The notes: generated by a model from the sequence alone, not told the origin. A stretch of DNA of 64,000 nt from Rothia dentocariosa ATCC 17931 (GCF_000164695.2 NC_014643.1:2294001-2358000), one strand, 5' to 3'; numbered from the stretch's first letter, positions 29,078-39,221 are shown. Numbers and translations are program-made.

Positions 29078-29129
29078 ACAGTGAGGGTGGGTCTTCCCTA
29101 ATCTTCTGGAAAACCCACCCTCACTGTGT
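29078..29129. terminator. Bidirectional terminator between ndk and VKOR
   Basis: 15-bp arms ACAGTGAGGGTGGGT / ACCCACCCTCACTGT with a 20-nt loop, between convergent genes. Confidence 0.85.
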
Positions 29130-29149
29130 TTACATAGTTTACATAAAAA

Positions 29150-29824
29150 TTAGCGCATCATATTCATGATTACGTCGAAGAAGCGGATCACAATAATCCC
29201 AAAGATGAGAATGAGCACCAAGGTGATAGTAAACCAGCTCCACGTACCGATACTCTCACGAATATTTTCAGGGGCAGGAATAACGCTATGAGAAATATTG
29301 CGTACCGTCACCTTTACAAACATAGTAATCGTCATAACCCACACAATCATGCAGAAAAGACATAGTGCGTTAATGTGGAAGGTAGTCTCAAACCAGAGCC
29401 AGAAGACAAACGCTGTCGCGAGCGCTAAGCCGATGTTGGTGGCTACCCAGAACCAATTTTTGAAGGTAGCTCCTGCAAGCATGGCGGCGGCTATCGTCAT
29501 AACGATGGAGAACCCTATGAGTCCGATGAAGGGGTTGGGGAATCCAAAGGCTTCAGCTTGCGGGGTACGCATCACGGTGCCGCAGTTAAGAAGGGCGTTG
29601 ATGTCGCAGACTGAGGTATGCCCCGCATCCACGAAAATCTGAAGACGCTCAAAAACAAGGGTTGCCGATGAAGCTAGGGCTATAGCTCCCGTCATAAAGA
29701 GCCAGATCGCTAAGGAACGCTCCGATCCTTCTGCCGTATCTCGCTCACGAGAGGAAACCTGGGAGTCTATAACATCTTCAGATAGTAGATCGTCGGTTTC
29801 CGATGTTTGCTCAACGGCACCCAT
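29150..29824 (-). CDS. Vitamin K epoxide reductase family protein
   Basis: 224 residues. Membrane quinone-linked enzyme that re-oxidises a DsbA partner to form disulfides in exported proteins. After a 40-residue acidic cytosolic start come four or five membrane helices. The redox cysteines are visible: CDINALLNC in the first loop and CLFC in a later helix. AAGGAG is 7 nt before ATG 29824. Its DsbA partner is probably elsewhere; the two DsbA-family proteins in this window lack signal peptides. Confidence 0.9.
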   Translation of the reverse strand: MGAVEQTSETDDLLSEDVIDSQVSSRERDTAEGSERSLAIWLFMTGAIALASSATLVFERLQIFVDAGHTSVCDINALLNCGTVMRTPQAEAFGFPNPFIGLIGFSIVMTIAAAMLAGATFKNWFWVATNIGLALATAFVFWLWFETTFHINALCLFCMIVWVMTITMFVKVTVRNISHSVIPAPENIRESIGTWSWFTITLVLILIFGIIVIRFFDVIMNMMR

Positions 29825-29865
29825 GTGCTGCTCCTTTACATATACCTGTTTATCGGTGATAAGTG

Positions 29866-29897
29866 ACGCATCATACCGCAGCCGCAGTATGATGCGT
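29866..29897 (-). terminator. Terminator after folC-DUF4233
   Basis: 11-bp stem ACGCATCATAC / GTATGATGCGT with a 10-nt loop, between the VKOR start and the DUF4233 stop. It ends the folC transcript. Confidence 0.65.
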
Positions 29898-30024
29898 TAA
29901 ACCCTTTGTAGCTATCCTAACGTGTTCGGCGCCTAGGGTTAAGTTTCTCGTCATAAAGACAGGGATTTTTATACCTATATCTTGGTGTTGCCAGCGATCA
30001 TGGCATAATCGCCTGTATCGTTGC

Positions 30025-30483
30025 TTACTCACTCTCATGTAAGTTTTTACGCTCCCATTCTTCTTGTTCGGCGGCGCGTATTTCGTTTTCGGCATCGATG
30101 CGGGTACCGGCGTGTAGCGCATACCACCAGCAGGCAACAAACGGGATTGTTACCACGAGCGAGAAGGGTAACGCAATGACTGAGGCAAGAAGCATGGTGC
30201 CTTGAAGCACCCAACCAGCCGAGTATCCCCACGGTTTCATCAGCTTAGCGGGTAGGAATATACACGCACCGGCAAGAACCAAACCTGCAACCCAGATTAT
30301 GATTTTTACAGTGCTCGGATCGTTGAAATGTAGTCCGAAAACGGCTAGTGTGCCGAAGAAAATCGTGAATGCTTCGAGTACCAAAATGGTGGAAGCAAAC
30401 ATGACTTTCGTAGAACGTGGTTTCTTAACCGTCCCGGGCTTCCATTCCCGTTGAGCACGTGTCATAAACTGCTTTTTTGCCAT
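30025..30483 (-). CDS. DUF4233 family membrane protein
   Basis: 152 residues with four hydrophobic helices (for example VMFASTILVLEAFTIFFGTLAVF and VVTIPFVACWWYALHAG) and a charged tail. Found next to folC in many actinobacteria, as here: 6 bp separate it from the folC stop, so they are surely co-transcribed. Function unknown; the link with folate is only positional. Confidence 0.85.
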   Translation of the reverse strand: MAKKQFMTRAQREWKPGTVKKPRSTKVMFASTILVLEAFTIFFGTLAVFGLHFNDPSTVKIIIWVAGLVLAGACIFLPAKLMKPWGYSAGWVLQGTMLLASVIALPFSLVVTIPFVACWWYALHAGTRIDAENEIRAAEQEEWERKNLHESE

Positions 30484-30489
30484 ATGGTC

Positions 30490-32058
30490 TTAGCTTTCCT
30501 CAGAATTATCGGTGCCGTCTGCCAGAGGCAGTCCCAATGAATCTTCTAACGGGATTTCACGAGGCTCCTCCCCCGCCACTTCAGCCATAATCTCGTCAAA
30601 TAGTTCATCGGAATCGGTCTCTGCGGCCTCAGCGAGTTCTTCGGGCTCGGCGCCGTGCTGCACAGTGGATTCTTGGGCGGGTTGGGCCAGCAGGGTACGC
30701 GCCTCCCCAATGACCGTGACCGATCCTGTGACCAACACACCAGCAGACTCCTGCTCAAAGAGGGCGTTCTCCATGGCGGTGGCAAGCGCCTCATCCAAGT
30801 GGTCACATACCGTAATAATGTTTTCATCGAACCCGGCGTCGAGGGCAATCTCTTGAAGTTCTTCCGGGGCAATGGCTCGGGAAGAATCTGAGGCAGAAAG
30901 ATACAACCGGAATGTGGCATCGGTTGAGTCTACGTATTCTTTACGAAGCACTTCAAAAATACCGAGAGCGTCTTTTTCGCCTAGAATACCGACGACTGCA
31001 TGCACATGGGACAGTTCAAATGCCTCTTTAAAAGCCGTAGATGCGGCGCGCACCCCATGCGGGTTATGAGCGGCATCAAGCACCACCAAAGGCTCGCTAC
31101 GAATCATCTCAAGTCGCCCTGGCGAACGTACCTGAGCAAATCCGGCGAGTACTACATCTCGCGCAAGGGCACGATCCCCACCGAAAAATACCTCGACTGC
31201 GGCAAGAGCTAATGATGCGTTCTGCCCCTGGTGCTCACCGTGTAGGGGGAGCTCAATATCAGGGTATTCTCCTGCTAAACCTCGGAGAGTCAAAAGCTGC
31301 CCGCCGACCGCGCGGTCACGCTCAACCACACCAAATTCAACACCTTCGAAGGCGTACTTGGCGTTTTGCTTACGAGCAGTATCAAGAAGTATGGTCGCTA
31401 CTTCAGGGTCTTGCGCCGCAGAAATAAGGTATCCGTCGGGTTTAATAATCCCGGCTTTTTCCGTTGCAATCTCAGCCAGGGTATCCCCCAGCATATCGGT
31501 ATGATCAAGGCCAACGGGTGCCACGACAGAGACAATACCGTCGGCTACATTCGTAGAATCCCATGAACCGCCGATCCCGACTTCTAGAATCACCACGTCC
31601 ACGGGCTCATCGGCAAAAATAGCGAAAGCAAGCACAGTGATGGACTCAAAGAACGTAAGTTTTGGTTCTCCGCGTGCAGCAAATTCTTCGTCCACAAGAG
31701 TGAGGTATGGCAAAATTTCATCCCAAACGCGCACGAACGTGGCATCAGGCACCGGTTCACCGTTAATGCTGATGCGCTCGGTAACGCTTTCGAGATGCGG
31801 GCTCGTAAAACGCCCGGTGCGCAGATCATGAGCCAACAAAAGCGATTCAATCATGCGGGCGGTACTGGTTTTACCGTTAGTTCCGGTGATGTGGATGACC
31901 GGGGCGGCGCGGTGCACATCCCCGAGGATTTCAACGGCTCGGCGAACCGCATCCAGCCGGGGAGCCATCTTATTTTCGGGGGCGCGTGCCAGCAATTCAC
32001 CGTAGACGCGTTCAACCCCTTCGGGGTCTGGGATTGCCGGGTAGCTCATCTCGCTCAT
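30490..32058 (-). CDS. folC: Folylpolyglutamate / dihydrofolate synthase
   Basis: 522 residues. Mur-ligase family: adds glutamate to folates, and usually also makes dihydrofolate from dihydropteroate. P-loop GTNGKTSTARM (about 61-71), FTSPHLESVTERI, EVGIGGSWDSTN and LDAAHNPHG are all present. The last 75 or so residues form an acidic tail (EELAEAAETDSDELFDEI) beyond the usual end near 430-450. ATG 32058 has AAGAA upstream. First gene of the folC-DUF4233 pair. Confidence 0.95.
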   Translation of the reverse strand: MSEMSYPAIPDPEGVERVYGELLARAPENKMAPRLDAVRRAVEILGDVHRAAPVIHITGTNGKTSTARMIESLLLAHDLRTGRFTSPHLESVTERISINGEPVPDATFVRVWDEILPYLTLVDEEFAARGEPKLTFFESITVLAFAIFADEPVDVVILEVGIGGSWDSTNVADGIVSVVAPVGLDHTDMLGDTLAEIATEKAGIIKPDGYLISAAQDPEVATILLDTARKQNAKYAFEGVEFGVVERDRAVGGQLLTLRGLAGEYPDIELPLHGEHQGQNASLALAAVEVFFGGDRALARDVVLAGFAQVRSPGRLEMIRSEPLVVLDAAHNPHGVRAASTAFKEAFELSHVHAVVGILGEKDALGIFEVLRKEYVDSTDATFRLYLSASDSSRAIAPEELQEIALDAGFDENIITVCDHLDEALATAMENALFEQESAGVLVTGSVTVIGEARTLLAQPAQESTVQHGAEPEELAEAAETDSDELFDEIMAEVAGEEPREIPLEDSLGLPLADGTDNSEES

Positions 32059-32147
32059 AGTGTTCTTTCTTTGGATGGTATCAAGCTGTGCGGCACAGCG
32101 TCTTTACCAGGATTCTGCCTTATGTACAGATATATGTTTGGGTGTAT

Positions 32148-32199
32148 AGCCGCCCCAGCATGGTACATACCGCGGTGTGTTATATGTGCTGGGGCGGCT
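32148..32199 (-). terminator. Terminator after ileS
   Basis: 13-bp stem AGCCGCCCCAGCA / TGCTGGGGCGGCT with a 26-nt loop, 50 bp beyond the ileS stop. Confidence 0.75.
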
Positions 32200-32249
32200 T
32201 AGCGGCTATATTGTCCCTACTCTATGCTGTCGTCACAGGAGAACAGGTA

Positions 32250-35200
32250 TTATGCCGCCTTCGCGACCGTAATGTTCAGGCTCTCGCCCTCCGTGAGGTC
32301 CAGGGAAACCGCCAGGGTCTCGCCAGTGACCAGTTCCTCGTGGGTGCGCAGAGCCTCCAGGGTGTCCTGCGGGGCACTCACCGTTAGGTCAATGCGGTCA
32401 GAGACATTCAGCCCGGCATCCTTACGGGCTTGCTGAATAGCGCGAATAGTATCGCGGGCAATACCTTCCGCCACAAGTTCATCGGTTAATTCGATGTTCA
32501 GCACTAGGAAACCGCCGGGCAGCACAGCTGCCGCTTCACGCTCGGTACCGTCATCCGAAGAAGCTACCACGGTTACCAGCTCATATTCGCCGTCAACTAG
32601 TGCAAGTCCGCCGTCGATGGTGTTGAAAGCAACGGTCACGGTACCGTCTTCGGCGATTGTCCAATCGCCAGATTTCGATGCCTTAATGGCTGTCTGAACC
32701 TGTTTACCAAGGCGAGGACCTGCAGCACGGGCATTCACCTTCAGCTGTTGCGAGATACCGTAGTCGGCAGGGTTAGCGTCTTGTGCATTCACGAGGATAA
32801 CCTCACGCAGGTTCAGCTCGTCCTTCACAATCTTGGCGAAGTAATCGGCACCCTTAGCACCGAATGCGGTTTCCAGCTGTGCGAACTGCTCGTTGGCAAT
32901 GGCCGCCGTGAGCGATTGCAGAGGCTGACGCACACGGATCTTCTTCTCTTTACGCAGAGAAGACCCTACAGAGCATACCGCCCGCACGGTTTCCATGAGC
33001 AAGAGCAGCTCAGATTCATCAGCAAAGTCTTCAGCGGCAGGCCAGTCGGCAAGATGTACCGAACGCTCGCCGGTCAGACCACGGTAGATTTCTTCGGTCG
33101 TGAGCGGCAGAAGTGACGCCGCTACCTTTGATACCGTCACCAAAGCGGTGTACAGGGTATCGAAGGCATCGGGGTCTTCGTCAAAGAAACGTTCACGTGA
33201 GCGGCGCACATACCAGTTGGTAAGAGCATCAGCGTAAAGACGCAGATGCTCGCAGGCGCTCCAGATATCGTAAGAGTCCATGTCCGCGGTAACCTGCTGT
33301 ATCAGCTCCCGGGTTTTACCCAAAATAAAGCGATCCATCACATGCTGCGAATCGTACTTCACCTGTGCCGTATATCCCGCGCCTTTGTTGGCGGCATTCG
33401 CATAGAGAGCGAAGAAGTGATAGACGTTCCACAGCGGAAGCATCACCTGTCGTACCCCTTCACGAATCCCCTGCTCGGTCACAATCAGGTTGCCACCGCG
33501 CAGAATCGGAGATGACATGAGGAACCAGCGCATAGCGTCCGAGCCGTCGCGGTCAAGAACTTCAGAGACATCCGGGTAGTTGCGCAACGACTTTGACATT
33601 TTCTGCCCGTCAGAACCAAGCACGATGCCGTGGCTGACAACATTCTTGAAGGCAGGGCGGTCAAATAATGCGGTCGCCAAAATATGCAAAGTGTAGAACC
33701 AGCCGCGGGTCTGACCAATATACTCAACGATGAAGTCCGCCGGATAGTGGTTCTCGAACCAGTCCTTATTCTCGAAGGGATAGTGAACCTGCGCATAGGG
33801 CATCGACCCGGAGTCAAACCATACGTCCAGCACGTCTTCGACGCGGCGCATCGTAGACTTACCCGTTGGATCATCAGGGTTTGGACGCGTCAGCTCATCA
33901 ATATAGGGACGGTGCAGATCTGGCTTCCCCTCCTTGTTCAGCGGCAGACGACCGAAGTCAGCTTTGAGTTCTTCGAGCGATCCGTAAACATCAACACGAG
34001 GATAATTTGGATCGTCCGAAACCCAAACGGGAATAGGAGAACCCCAGAAACGGTTGCGCGAAATCGACCAGTCGCGAGCGTTCTCAACCCACTTACCAAA
34101 CTGCCCGTACTTGACATTTTCGGGAATCCAGTTGATCTGCTCGTTCAGCTCAGACATGCGGTCTTTGAACTCGGTCACCTTCACATACCAAGAGGTAATG
34201 GCGCGGTAGATAAGAGGATTACGGCAGCGCCAGCAGTGTGGGTAGGAGTGCACATAGGATTTCTCCACGATGAGCGCACCATCTGCCTTGAGAGCATTAA
34301 TAATGGTGCGGTTTGCCTCGAAAACCTGAACTCCGGCGATACCCGCAAGCGCGGTAGACCCCGAAGGGCTAGGCTGTCCGAATAGGGGAAGGAACTTGGC
34401 GCCTTCATCTACCGAAAGCACCACGGGAATATCGTAGGATTCACAAACTTTCTGGTCGTCTTCACCATAGGCGGGTGCCTGATGAACGATACCGGTACCA
34501 TCGGTGGTACTTACGTAATCGGCAACGAGAATCTGCCATGAGGTTCCTGTGCCCCATTTCTCGGCATCGGCAAAGTAATCCCATAGTGGAGTGTAACGCA
34601 CACCTTCGAGCTGGGAGCCGGTGTAGCGCGCTGTGATGGCGGCTGCCGCATCCTCGGCAGAGTTCTCCCCTGCATACCCAAGATCTTTTGCGTAGGCTCC
34701 CAGCAGATCAGCAGCGATCAGGAAGCGTCGTCCATTGAAATCCCCGGCACCGGGAACTACGACGTATTCAATGTCGGGTCCGACGGCGAGCGCCTGGTTG
34801 GTGGGTAAGGTCCAGGGGGTGGTGGTCCAGGCAAGCGCCTCAACGCCTGCCAGTTCAGCGACAACGTTTTTATTGGCAGCGAGCGAGTCGTCCGCGGTGA
34901 GAGCGAAAGCTACCGTGACGGTCTGATCTTGACGATCCTGATAGACGTCGTCATCCATGCGCAGCTCGTGGTTCGATAACGGGGTTTCGTCTTTCCAGCA
35001 GTACGGCAGAACACGGAACCCTTGGTACGTGAGTCCTTTATCGTAGAGACGCTTGAACGCCCAGATCACAGATTCCATGTACTCAACGTTGAGGGTCTTA
35101 TAGTCGTTCTCGAAGTCCACCCAACGCGCCTGCCTGGTAACGTATTGTTCCCATTCGTTGGTGTATTTGAGCACGGAGGCGCGTGCGGCATCGTTGAAAT

Positions 35201-35597
35201 TATCGATGCCCATCTCTAGGATTTCTTGTTTATCGGTCATGCCGAGCTGTTTCATAGCTTCAAGCTCGGCAGGCAGACCATGAGTATCCCAGCCGAAGCG
35301 GCGTTCTACTTTATGCCCGCGCTGAGTTTGGTAACGTGCTACAAGGTCTTTCGCGTAACCTGTGAGCAGGTGCCCGTAGTGCGGCAGACCATTTGCAAAT
35401 GGAGGGCCATCGTAGAAGACGAATTCGTTATCGCCGTGGGGCCCGGCTTCGCGGTTATCGATAGATGCTTGGAAGGTTCCGTCTTTCTTCCAATAGTCGA
35501 GTACAGCTTCTTCGAGCTTAGGGAATTTAGGTGATGCGCTTACACCGTAGCCTGAGGCTTCAAACGCGCTCACCTTGGGGTAGATATTTTCTGACAT
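32250..35597 (-). CDS. ileS: Isoleucyl-tRNA synthetase
   Basis: 1115 residues. Charges tRNA-Ile. The class I signature appears as PHYGH (near residue 70) in [12 protein letters not shown], and KMSKS near 666. The HYGH form and length match the type 2 (eukaryote-like) IleS, a group often less sensitive to mupirocin (family knowledge, not tested). The editing domain lies between, and an anticodon-binding region plus a long C-terminal domain follow. The start ATG 35597 is preceded by AGGG about 9 nt away. A T-box leader precedes the gene. Confidence 0.97.
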   Translation of the reverse strand: MSENIYPKVSAFEASGYGVSASPKFPKLEEAVLDYWKKDGTFQASIDNREAGPHGDNEFVFYDGPPFANGLPHYGHLLTGYAKDLVARYQTQRGHKVERRFGWDTHGLPAELEAMKQLGMTDKQEILEMGIDNFNDAARASVLKYTNEWEQYVTRQARWVDFENDYKTLNVEYMESVIWAFKRLYDKGLTYQGFRVLPYCWKDETPLSNHELRMDDDVYQDRQDQTVTVAFALTADDSLAANKNVVAELAGVEALAWTTTPWTLPTNQALAVGPDIEYVVVPGAGDFNGRRFLIAADLLGAYAKDLGYAGENSAEDAAAAITARYTGSQLEGVRYTPLWDYFADAEKWGTGTSWQILVADYVSTTDGTGIVHQAPAYGEDDQKVCESYDIPVVLSVDEGAKFLPLFGQPSPSGSTALAGIAGVQVFEANRTIINALKADGALIVEKSYVHSYPHCWRCRNPLIYRAITSWYVKVTEFKDRMSELNEQINWIPENVKYGQFGKWVENARDWSISRNRFWGSPIPVWVSDDPNYPRVDVYGSLEELKADFGRLPLNKEGKPDLHRPYIDELTRPNPDDPTGKSTMRRVEDVLDVWFDSGSMPYAQVHYPFENKDWFENHYPADFIVEYIGQTRGWFYTLHILATALFDRPAFKNVVSHGIVLGSDGQKMSKSLRNYPDVSEVLDRDGSDAMRWFLMSSPILRGGNLIVTEQGIREGVRQVMLPLWNVYHFFALYANAANKGAGYTAQVKYDSQHVMDRFILGKTRELIQQVTADMDSYDIWSACEHLRLYADALTNWYVRRSRERFFDEDPDAFDTLYTALVTVSKVAASLLPLTTEEIYRGLTGERSVHLADWPAAEDFADESELLLLMETVRAVCSVGSSLRKEKKIRVRQPLQSLTAAIANEQFAQLETAFGAKGADYFAKIVKDELNLREVILVNAQDANPADYGISQQLKVNARAAGPRLGKQVQTAIKASKSGDWTIAEDGTVTVAFNTIDGGLALVDGEYELVTVVASSDDGTEREAAAVLPGGFLVLNIELTDELVAEGIARDTIRAIQQARKDAGLNVSDRIDLTVSAPQDTLEALRTHEELVTGETLAVSLDLTEGESLNITVAKAA

Positions 35598-35609
35598 GCA
35601 GTGCGCCCT

Positions 35610-35900
35610 ATTTCTGTTCAGATTCCCGCCATTGGGTACGTGAACCGCACCCTTTGCCGAGGATGGACAAACGGGTGCAAGGACGCCTTCATCGTGCGCC
35701 CCTCATGGAGCGTATATGCTGGCGCGGTACCACCTTGCTTACTGATACAGACAAACGCACCGACCTCCCCCGGGGCTATGAACTGTTCATCAGGAACGTT
35801 CTTATGCCCCCGGAGAGCGGCGCGTTGAGCGAGTATCAGTCGCTTATTAACAGCTGTATCGGGCTTAACCGTCCGGGTCTACTAAGACTGCATCTGTTCC
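35610..35900 (-). promoter_or_regulatory. T-box leader of ileS
   Basis: The minus strand upstream of ileS holds AAGGTGGTACCGCG (35736-35723), matching the conserved T-box sequence that pairs with the tRNA acceptor end. Upstream is a short hairpin AGCGA-CTGATAC-TCGCT (about 35842-35826), fitting the ultrashort Stem I of actinobacterial ileS leaders, and a 12-bp CTCTCCGGGGGC stem (near 35771-35822). The Stem I loop offers ATA as an Ile codon, not ATC. Downstream, a GCACCC/GGGTGC stem exists without a T-tract, so control is likely at translation start (inference). Confidence 0.85.
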
Positions 35901-36651
35901 GCTAAGGCGCCCCTCGCCGCAGCGAAAAGGTGGGGTCCCGCAGGTGCGGTCTGTTCTTCCGAATTGCTCGCCGGTGATCGCCGGGTCTTTGCAAACATCT
36001 ACATTCTATGGGGTTTGCAGCTACGGGTGCAAGCTACAAAAAACCCAATTTTTACCCGCCTTCAGAACCTCTGTGACGCATCTCGGGCGTGTCGTAAATG
36101 CATGTTTTTACAGATATACTCAATGTTTTCATGCACTTTCAATTGAATATTAACCCTCGACACTAGATATTGGGGTCATTCTTGCCAGCATCCACTAAAT
36201 ATGCATTTTTACGTGCTCTGTCAACGAAAAAATTTTCGTTTATCTAGCGTTTATACAGCACATGGGACGTCCTGTTTCTCTGAAGAACACGCCCAGAATG
36301 CTGTGGGAAAGTTCACGGGTCTCCCCACATCGACTTCCTTCCTCAATGATGCACTTCTGACCTTCCGCACCAGTTCGGCGCCCCCTCTGAAATAAGGGGT
36401 TATTGAGTCTGAATAACATAATTTTTTTAACAGAAGTCCCTAGCCCCTGAATGCTCTGCTCGGGTAAGTGTAGCTCGCGTTCTTCATGTGCACGGCAAGC
36501 AGAATCGTCTCGGTTGCTAATTCGGGAAGCCCCAGAATCTCGGAATTCTCCATAGAAAGCAATCCGTTATGTTCTATTAGTAATACTTTTGGGGCTATAG
36601 AACAAAAATCATTTTTGTGACAATATTTACGCTTCCTGCTAGCAGGAACAA
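35901..36651. other. 750-bp intergenic region without a clear gene
   Basis: Between the T-box and the DUF3995-like gene. I see no reading frame with a good ribosome site and gene-like codon use. It holds an 8-bp inverted repeat AACGAAAA-AA-TTTTCGTT (36223-36240), a CCCCT/AGGGG hairpin near 36383-36400 and AT-rich stretches. The ileS promoter probably lies in its first part. Confidence 0.5.
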
Positions 36652-37164
36652 GTGACGACTTCTAAACTGGAGGGCATGAAGAAAACCCGCACGCAACCTC
36701 CCGGCACACCACTATTTATTGGAGCCGCCATCGCAGGTTTATTGCACGCCGCTCCCAGCTTTTACTGGATGTGCGGCGGGATGTGGCTGTTAGATACCGT
36801 GGGGCCGATGGCTGTCGAACTACAGCAAGAGGGTAACGTTCCGGTGCGGTTTTTACTGGCTGCCGTGTTTATCGCCAAAGTTACGGGCGCACTTGTGCCG
36901 CTTATAGACCATCTACGACCACCTGCGCACGCATGGGTTCGCATTATTTCTTGGGTTGGCGTTTTAGTGCTTATAGGCTGGGGCGGCCGTGGGACTTTTG
37001 CGGGGTGGCAGCGTGTAGTAACTGGTCAAGCTTCCCTAAGCAACCCGCTCATAGCCGGGCATACCTACCTATGGAGTCCCCTTTTCCTCATTTGGGGACT
37101 GCTGCTGTGTGGGGCGTTATTCGTCTCGCGCGCTCGCCGCCAGAAAGTGCCGTCAACAGGCTAA
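36652..37164 (+). CDS. DUF3995-like membrane protein
   Basis: 170 residues, four hydrophobic helices. The opening IAGLLHAAPSFYWMCGGMWLLDTVG is the typical first helix of DUF3995 proteins (Trp-rich, LDTVG). Function unknown. Two starts compete: GTG 36652 with AGGA 5 nt before, and ATG 36676 with GGAGG only 2 nt before. I use the first for spacing. A strong bidirectional hairpin follows at 37334-37369. Confidence 0.75.
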   Translation: MTTSKLEGMKKTRTQPPGTPLFIGAAIAGLLHAAPSFYWMCGGMWLLDTVGPMAVELQQEGNVPVRFLLAAVFIAKVTGALVPLIDHLRPPAHAWVRIISWVGVLVLIGWGGRGTFAGWQRVVTGQASLSNPLIAGHTYLWSPLFLIWGLLLCGALFVSRARRQKVPSTG

Positions 37165-37333
37165 AGACCACTCGGCATATGACGTTAAGAGATGTTGAAG
37201 GCATCTGCCACATCGCTACTACATATAACGTTTTGGGTAGAAATGGAGGATTAAATTCCCTCGGCAGAAAGCTTCTTAATGTATCCGGTTAGTTCAAGGA
37301 ATGTACAGTCGAGGATTTTTACATAATTATTAT

Positions 37334-37369
37334 CTTCTGGCTCCCCGAAAGTATTCGGGGAGCCAGAAG
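37334..37369. terminator. Bidirectional terminator
   Basis: 16-bp perfect stem CTTCTGGCTCCCCGAA / TTCGGGGAGCCAGAAG with a 4-nt loop, then ATTTTTG on the plus strand. Between convergent genes. Confidence 0.9.
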
Positions 37370-37425
37370 AATTTTTGAAAATTACTTTAGAGAGTTCTGC
37401 GGCTAAAACCGTAAGAGTAATGTAG

Positions 37426-38229
37426 CTAGGTAGCGGAGGAAGAACTGTTGCCACTTTCAACAAGCTGAGGATATTTTTGCTTCAGATAGGTATTGGTGAC
37501 GTACTTCCAGGACCCACCATCGTAGATGGTCACCATGTAGATGTTATCCGCTGTATCTGCTGGCTGGTCTGCCACTTCTTCCTTACTAAGGTGTGCTTTA
37601 TAGGCTTCAAATTTTTCACCATAATTCCAAGCAACAGCCACGATATCGGATTCGAACACTACCGTAGGCCTTTTATCAAGAATCCAACACTTGAGGTCGT
37701 ACCCTTCCATCCAGCCACCACCGTTATAAATGTCGCGATACAAGTCAAATTGTGGTCGAAGATTCGGATCATCTTCATGGCTAAGTTTCTTCGCATATTC
37801 AGAATTTCCGGTAAGAACCGCGTACAGGAATGATGCCTCATAGGCGGCAAGAGCCTTATATGAGCCTTCCAGGGTCTTCTGGCGTATGGCATTCTCGTCA
37901 ATATCAGGTTCGGGAACGTTCTTTGCAGGCTCGGTGTTGGTTGCGGGAGTATAACCGCCTTTATCTTTAGTCGGAAGTTTTATGTCTCCCACATATTTAT
38001 TCCAGTCAGCAACGAACTTTGCGTACTCTTCCGGTGAGGTCGAGTCGCTGGGTGAACTTGTTGACGAAGCGCTAGAGCTTGAAGAGGATGAGCTGTTGCT
38101 CGGCGAGTTTTGAACACTCTTGACGGAGGGAGCGCATCCGGCGAGGGTTGCAATCCCAAAAGCCCCAAAACCAATAAGAGTAGCGCGACGTGAAGGAGTA
38201 GAGGTGAAAGTGGTGTATGGCGAATTCAT
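37426..38229 (-). CDS. Lipoprotein resembling DUF6318 family
   Basis: 267 residues from MNSPYTTFTSTPSRRATL. Signal with twin Arg and lipobox LAGC near residue 32, so it is exported and lipidated, possibly by Tat. A Ser-rich linker (about residues 45-65) follows. The rest, with NVPEPDIDENAIRQKTLEG and LYAVLTGN, looks like the actinobacterial DUF6318 lipoprotein domain; I am moderately sure. Two Trp-rich stretches (GGGWMEGYDLKCWIL, GGSWKYV) suggest a ligand pocket. An upstream in-frame start at 38286 is less likely because it precedes the signal by 19 residues. Confidence 0.75.
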   Translation of the reverse strand: MNSPYTTFTSTPSRRATLIGFGAFGIATLAGCAPSVKSVQNSPSNSSSSSSSSASSTSSPSDSTSPEEYAKFVADWNKYVGDIKLPTKDKGGYTPATNTEPAKNVPEPDIDENAIRQKTLEGSYKALAAYEASFLYAVLTGNSEYAKKLSHEDDPNLRPQFDLYRDIYNGGGWMEGYDLKCWILDKRPTVVFESDIVAVAWNYGEKFEAYKAHLSKEEVADQPADTADNIYMVTIYDGGSWKYVTNTYLKQKYPQLVESGNSSSSAT

Positions 38230-38364
38230 TGGTTTTCTCTTTTCAGTATGCGTATGTTTTTGAGTGATTACTCTGCACCGTAACAACCGCGTCTGAAAAG
38301 ACCCTGAACTTTCGTACCCACAACCTGAGAGTAGCCTAAAAGTTACAGAACAAAACTCTAAGAA

Positions 38365-38706
38365 TTAGACCTGTAGGTAAATATCGCCGTCTCGCACTTC
38401 TAGAGGGTACACACCAATCGTATAGTCAGCCCCTGAGACACACTCACCCGTAGTGAGATCGTATACCTCTTTATAAAGAGGCGAGGCGATAGTTGAGTGC
38501 CCGTCTTTCTCTCCAACAATGCCGCGAGCAATCACAAGAGACTGACTATTAGGGTCACGATGATCGCATGCATAGTACCCATGCTTAGTTTTAAAGATTG
38601 CATACTGCTGACCTTTGACGAGGGCAACCTCGCCCCAATTTTCTTCGAGTTCACTTTCGGGACAGATGCGAACCCAGGAAGATGCTACGGCGGCATTTTC
38701 AGTCAT
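38365..38706 (-). CDS. nirD: Nitrite reductase (NADH) small subunit
   Basis: 113 residues, the normal size. Rieske-like beta fold partner of NirB for NADH-driven reduction of nitrite to ammonium. Motifs: WVRICPESELEENWGEVALV, YYACDHRDP, ASPLYKEVYDLTTGECV. The cluster ligands of true Rieske proteins are absent, as expected in NirD. It is divergent from nirB, 515 bp away, whereas nirD usually follows nirB. AGGT/AGAG lies upstream of ATG 38706. Confidence 0.93.
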   Translation of the reverse strand: MTENAAVASSWVRICPESELEENWGEVALVKGQQYAIFKTKHGYYACDHRDPNSQSLVIARGIVGEKDGHSTIASPLYKEVYDLTTGECVSGADYTIGVYPLEVRDGDIYLQV

Positions 38707-39221
38707 ACGGCTCTACCTTTCGACAGGTGCTATCTATGCAACCGGTCACAGTCAAGAGCTACATATCAAATCAGCATAGACAGAAGGCGGCATACGAGAG
38801 CACAAGTATTTCTTGTGTGTTCTATTTGGAGTCTACCCTATAAAAACCACAGATAAAAATATGACATACCTAAGCTACTAAAGGTCTGAAAAACCCTTAA
38901 AAACACAGCACTTTAGGGAGTTTAGGCTTACCTAAAACAACAATCCTTAGGGTCAAAAACACCCATTAATCCCTAGATATTTCAAGGAATTTCCTTAAAA
39001 TTTTTCTCAAAAATACCGATTTTGGCACTTTCGTCGTATAGCCTCTGTGTAAGATAAAAACAGCGACTTTTTACAAGCAAGAATCTGCGTATAAAACAAC
39101 ATAATCCCACACTCTTGTTGTTCTGGCTCAAGGTTTGTTCCCGGTTTTCCTGCATTGCCGGTTCCTAGAGACAGGTCATTCTTTGCTGAAGTCGGTATAC
39201 ACATAACTAGGAAGGACAAAT
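38707..39221. other. Divergent nirD/nirB control region
   Basis: 515 bp, AT-rich, without a gene. It holds an iron-box-like 19-mer (38917-38935) and a palindrome AAGGAA-T-TTCCTT (38984-38996). Both transcripts probably start here. Confidence 0.6.
38917..38935. promoter_or_regulatory. DtxR/IdeR-like iron box
   Basis: GGAGTTTAGGCTTACCTAA matches the known DtxR consensus TTAGGTTAGGCTAACCTAA at 15 of 19 places; a symmetrical core TTTAGG-CTTA-CCTAAA is visible. Nitrite reductase needs siroheme and Fe-S clusters, so iron control is plausible, but regulator binding is inferred. Confidence 0.45.

Noticed and set aside
33684-34385. 233-residue plus-strand frame
   Set aside because: Antisense to ileS with no own motifs.
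35531-35905. 124-residue plus-strand frame
   Set aside because: Lies antisense across the ileS T-box leader; the RNA element explains the sequence.
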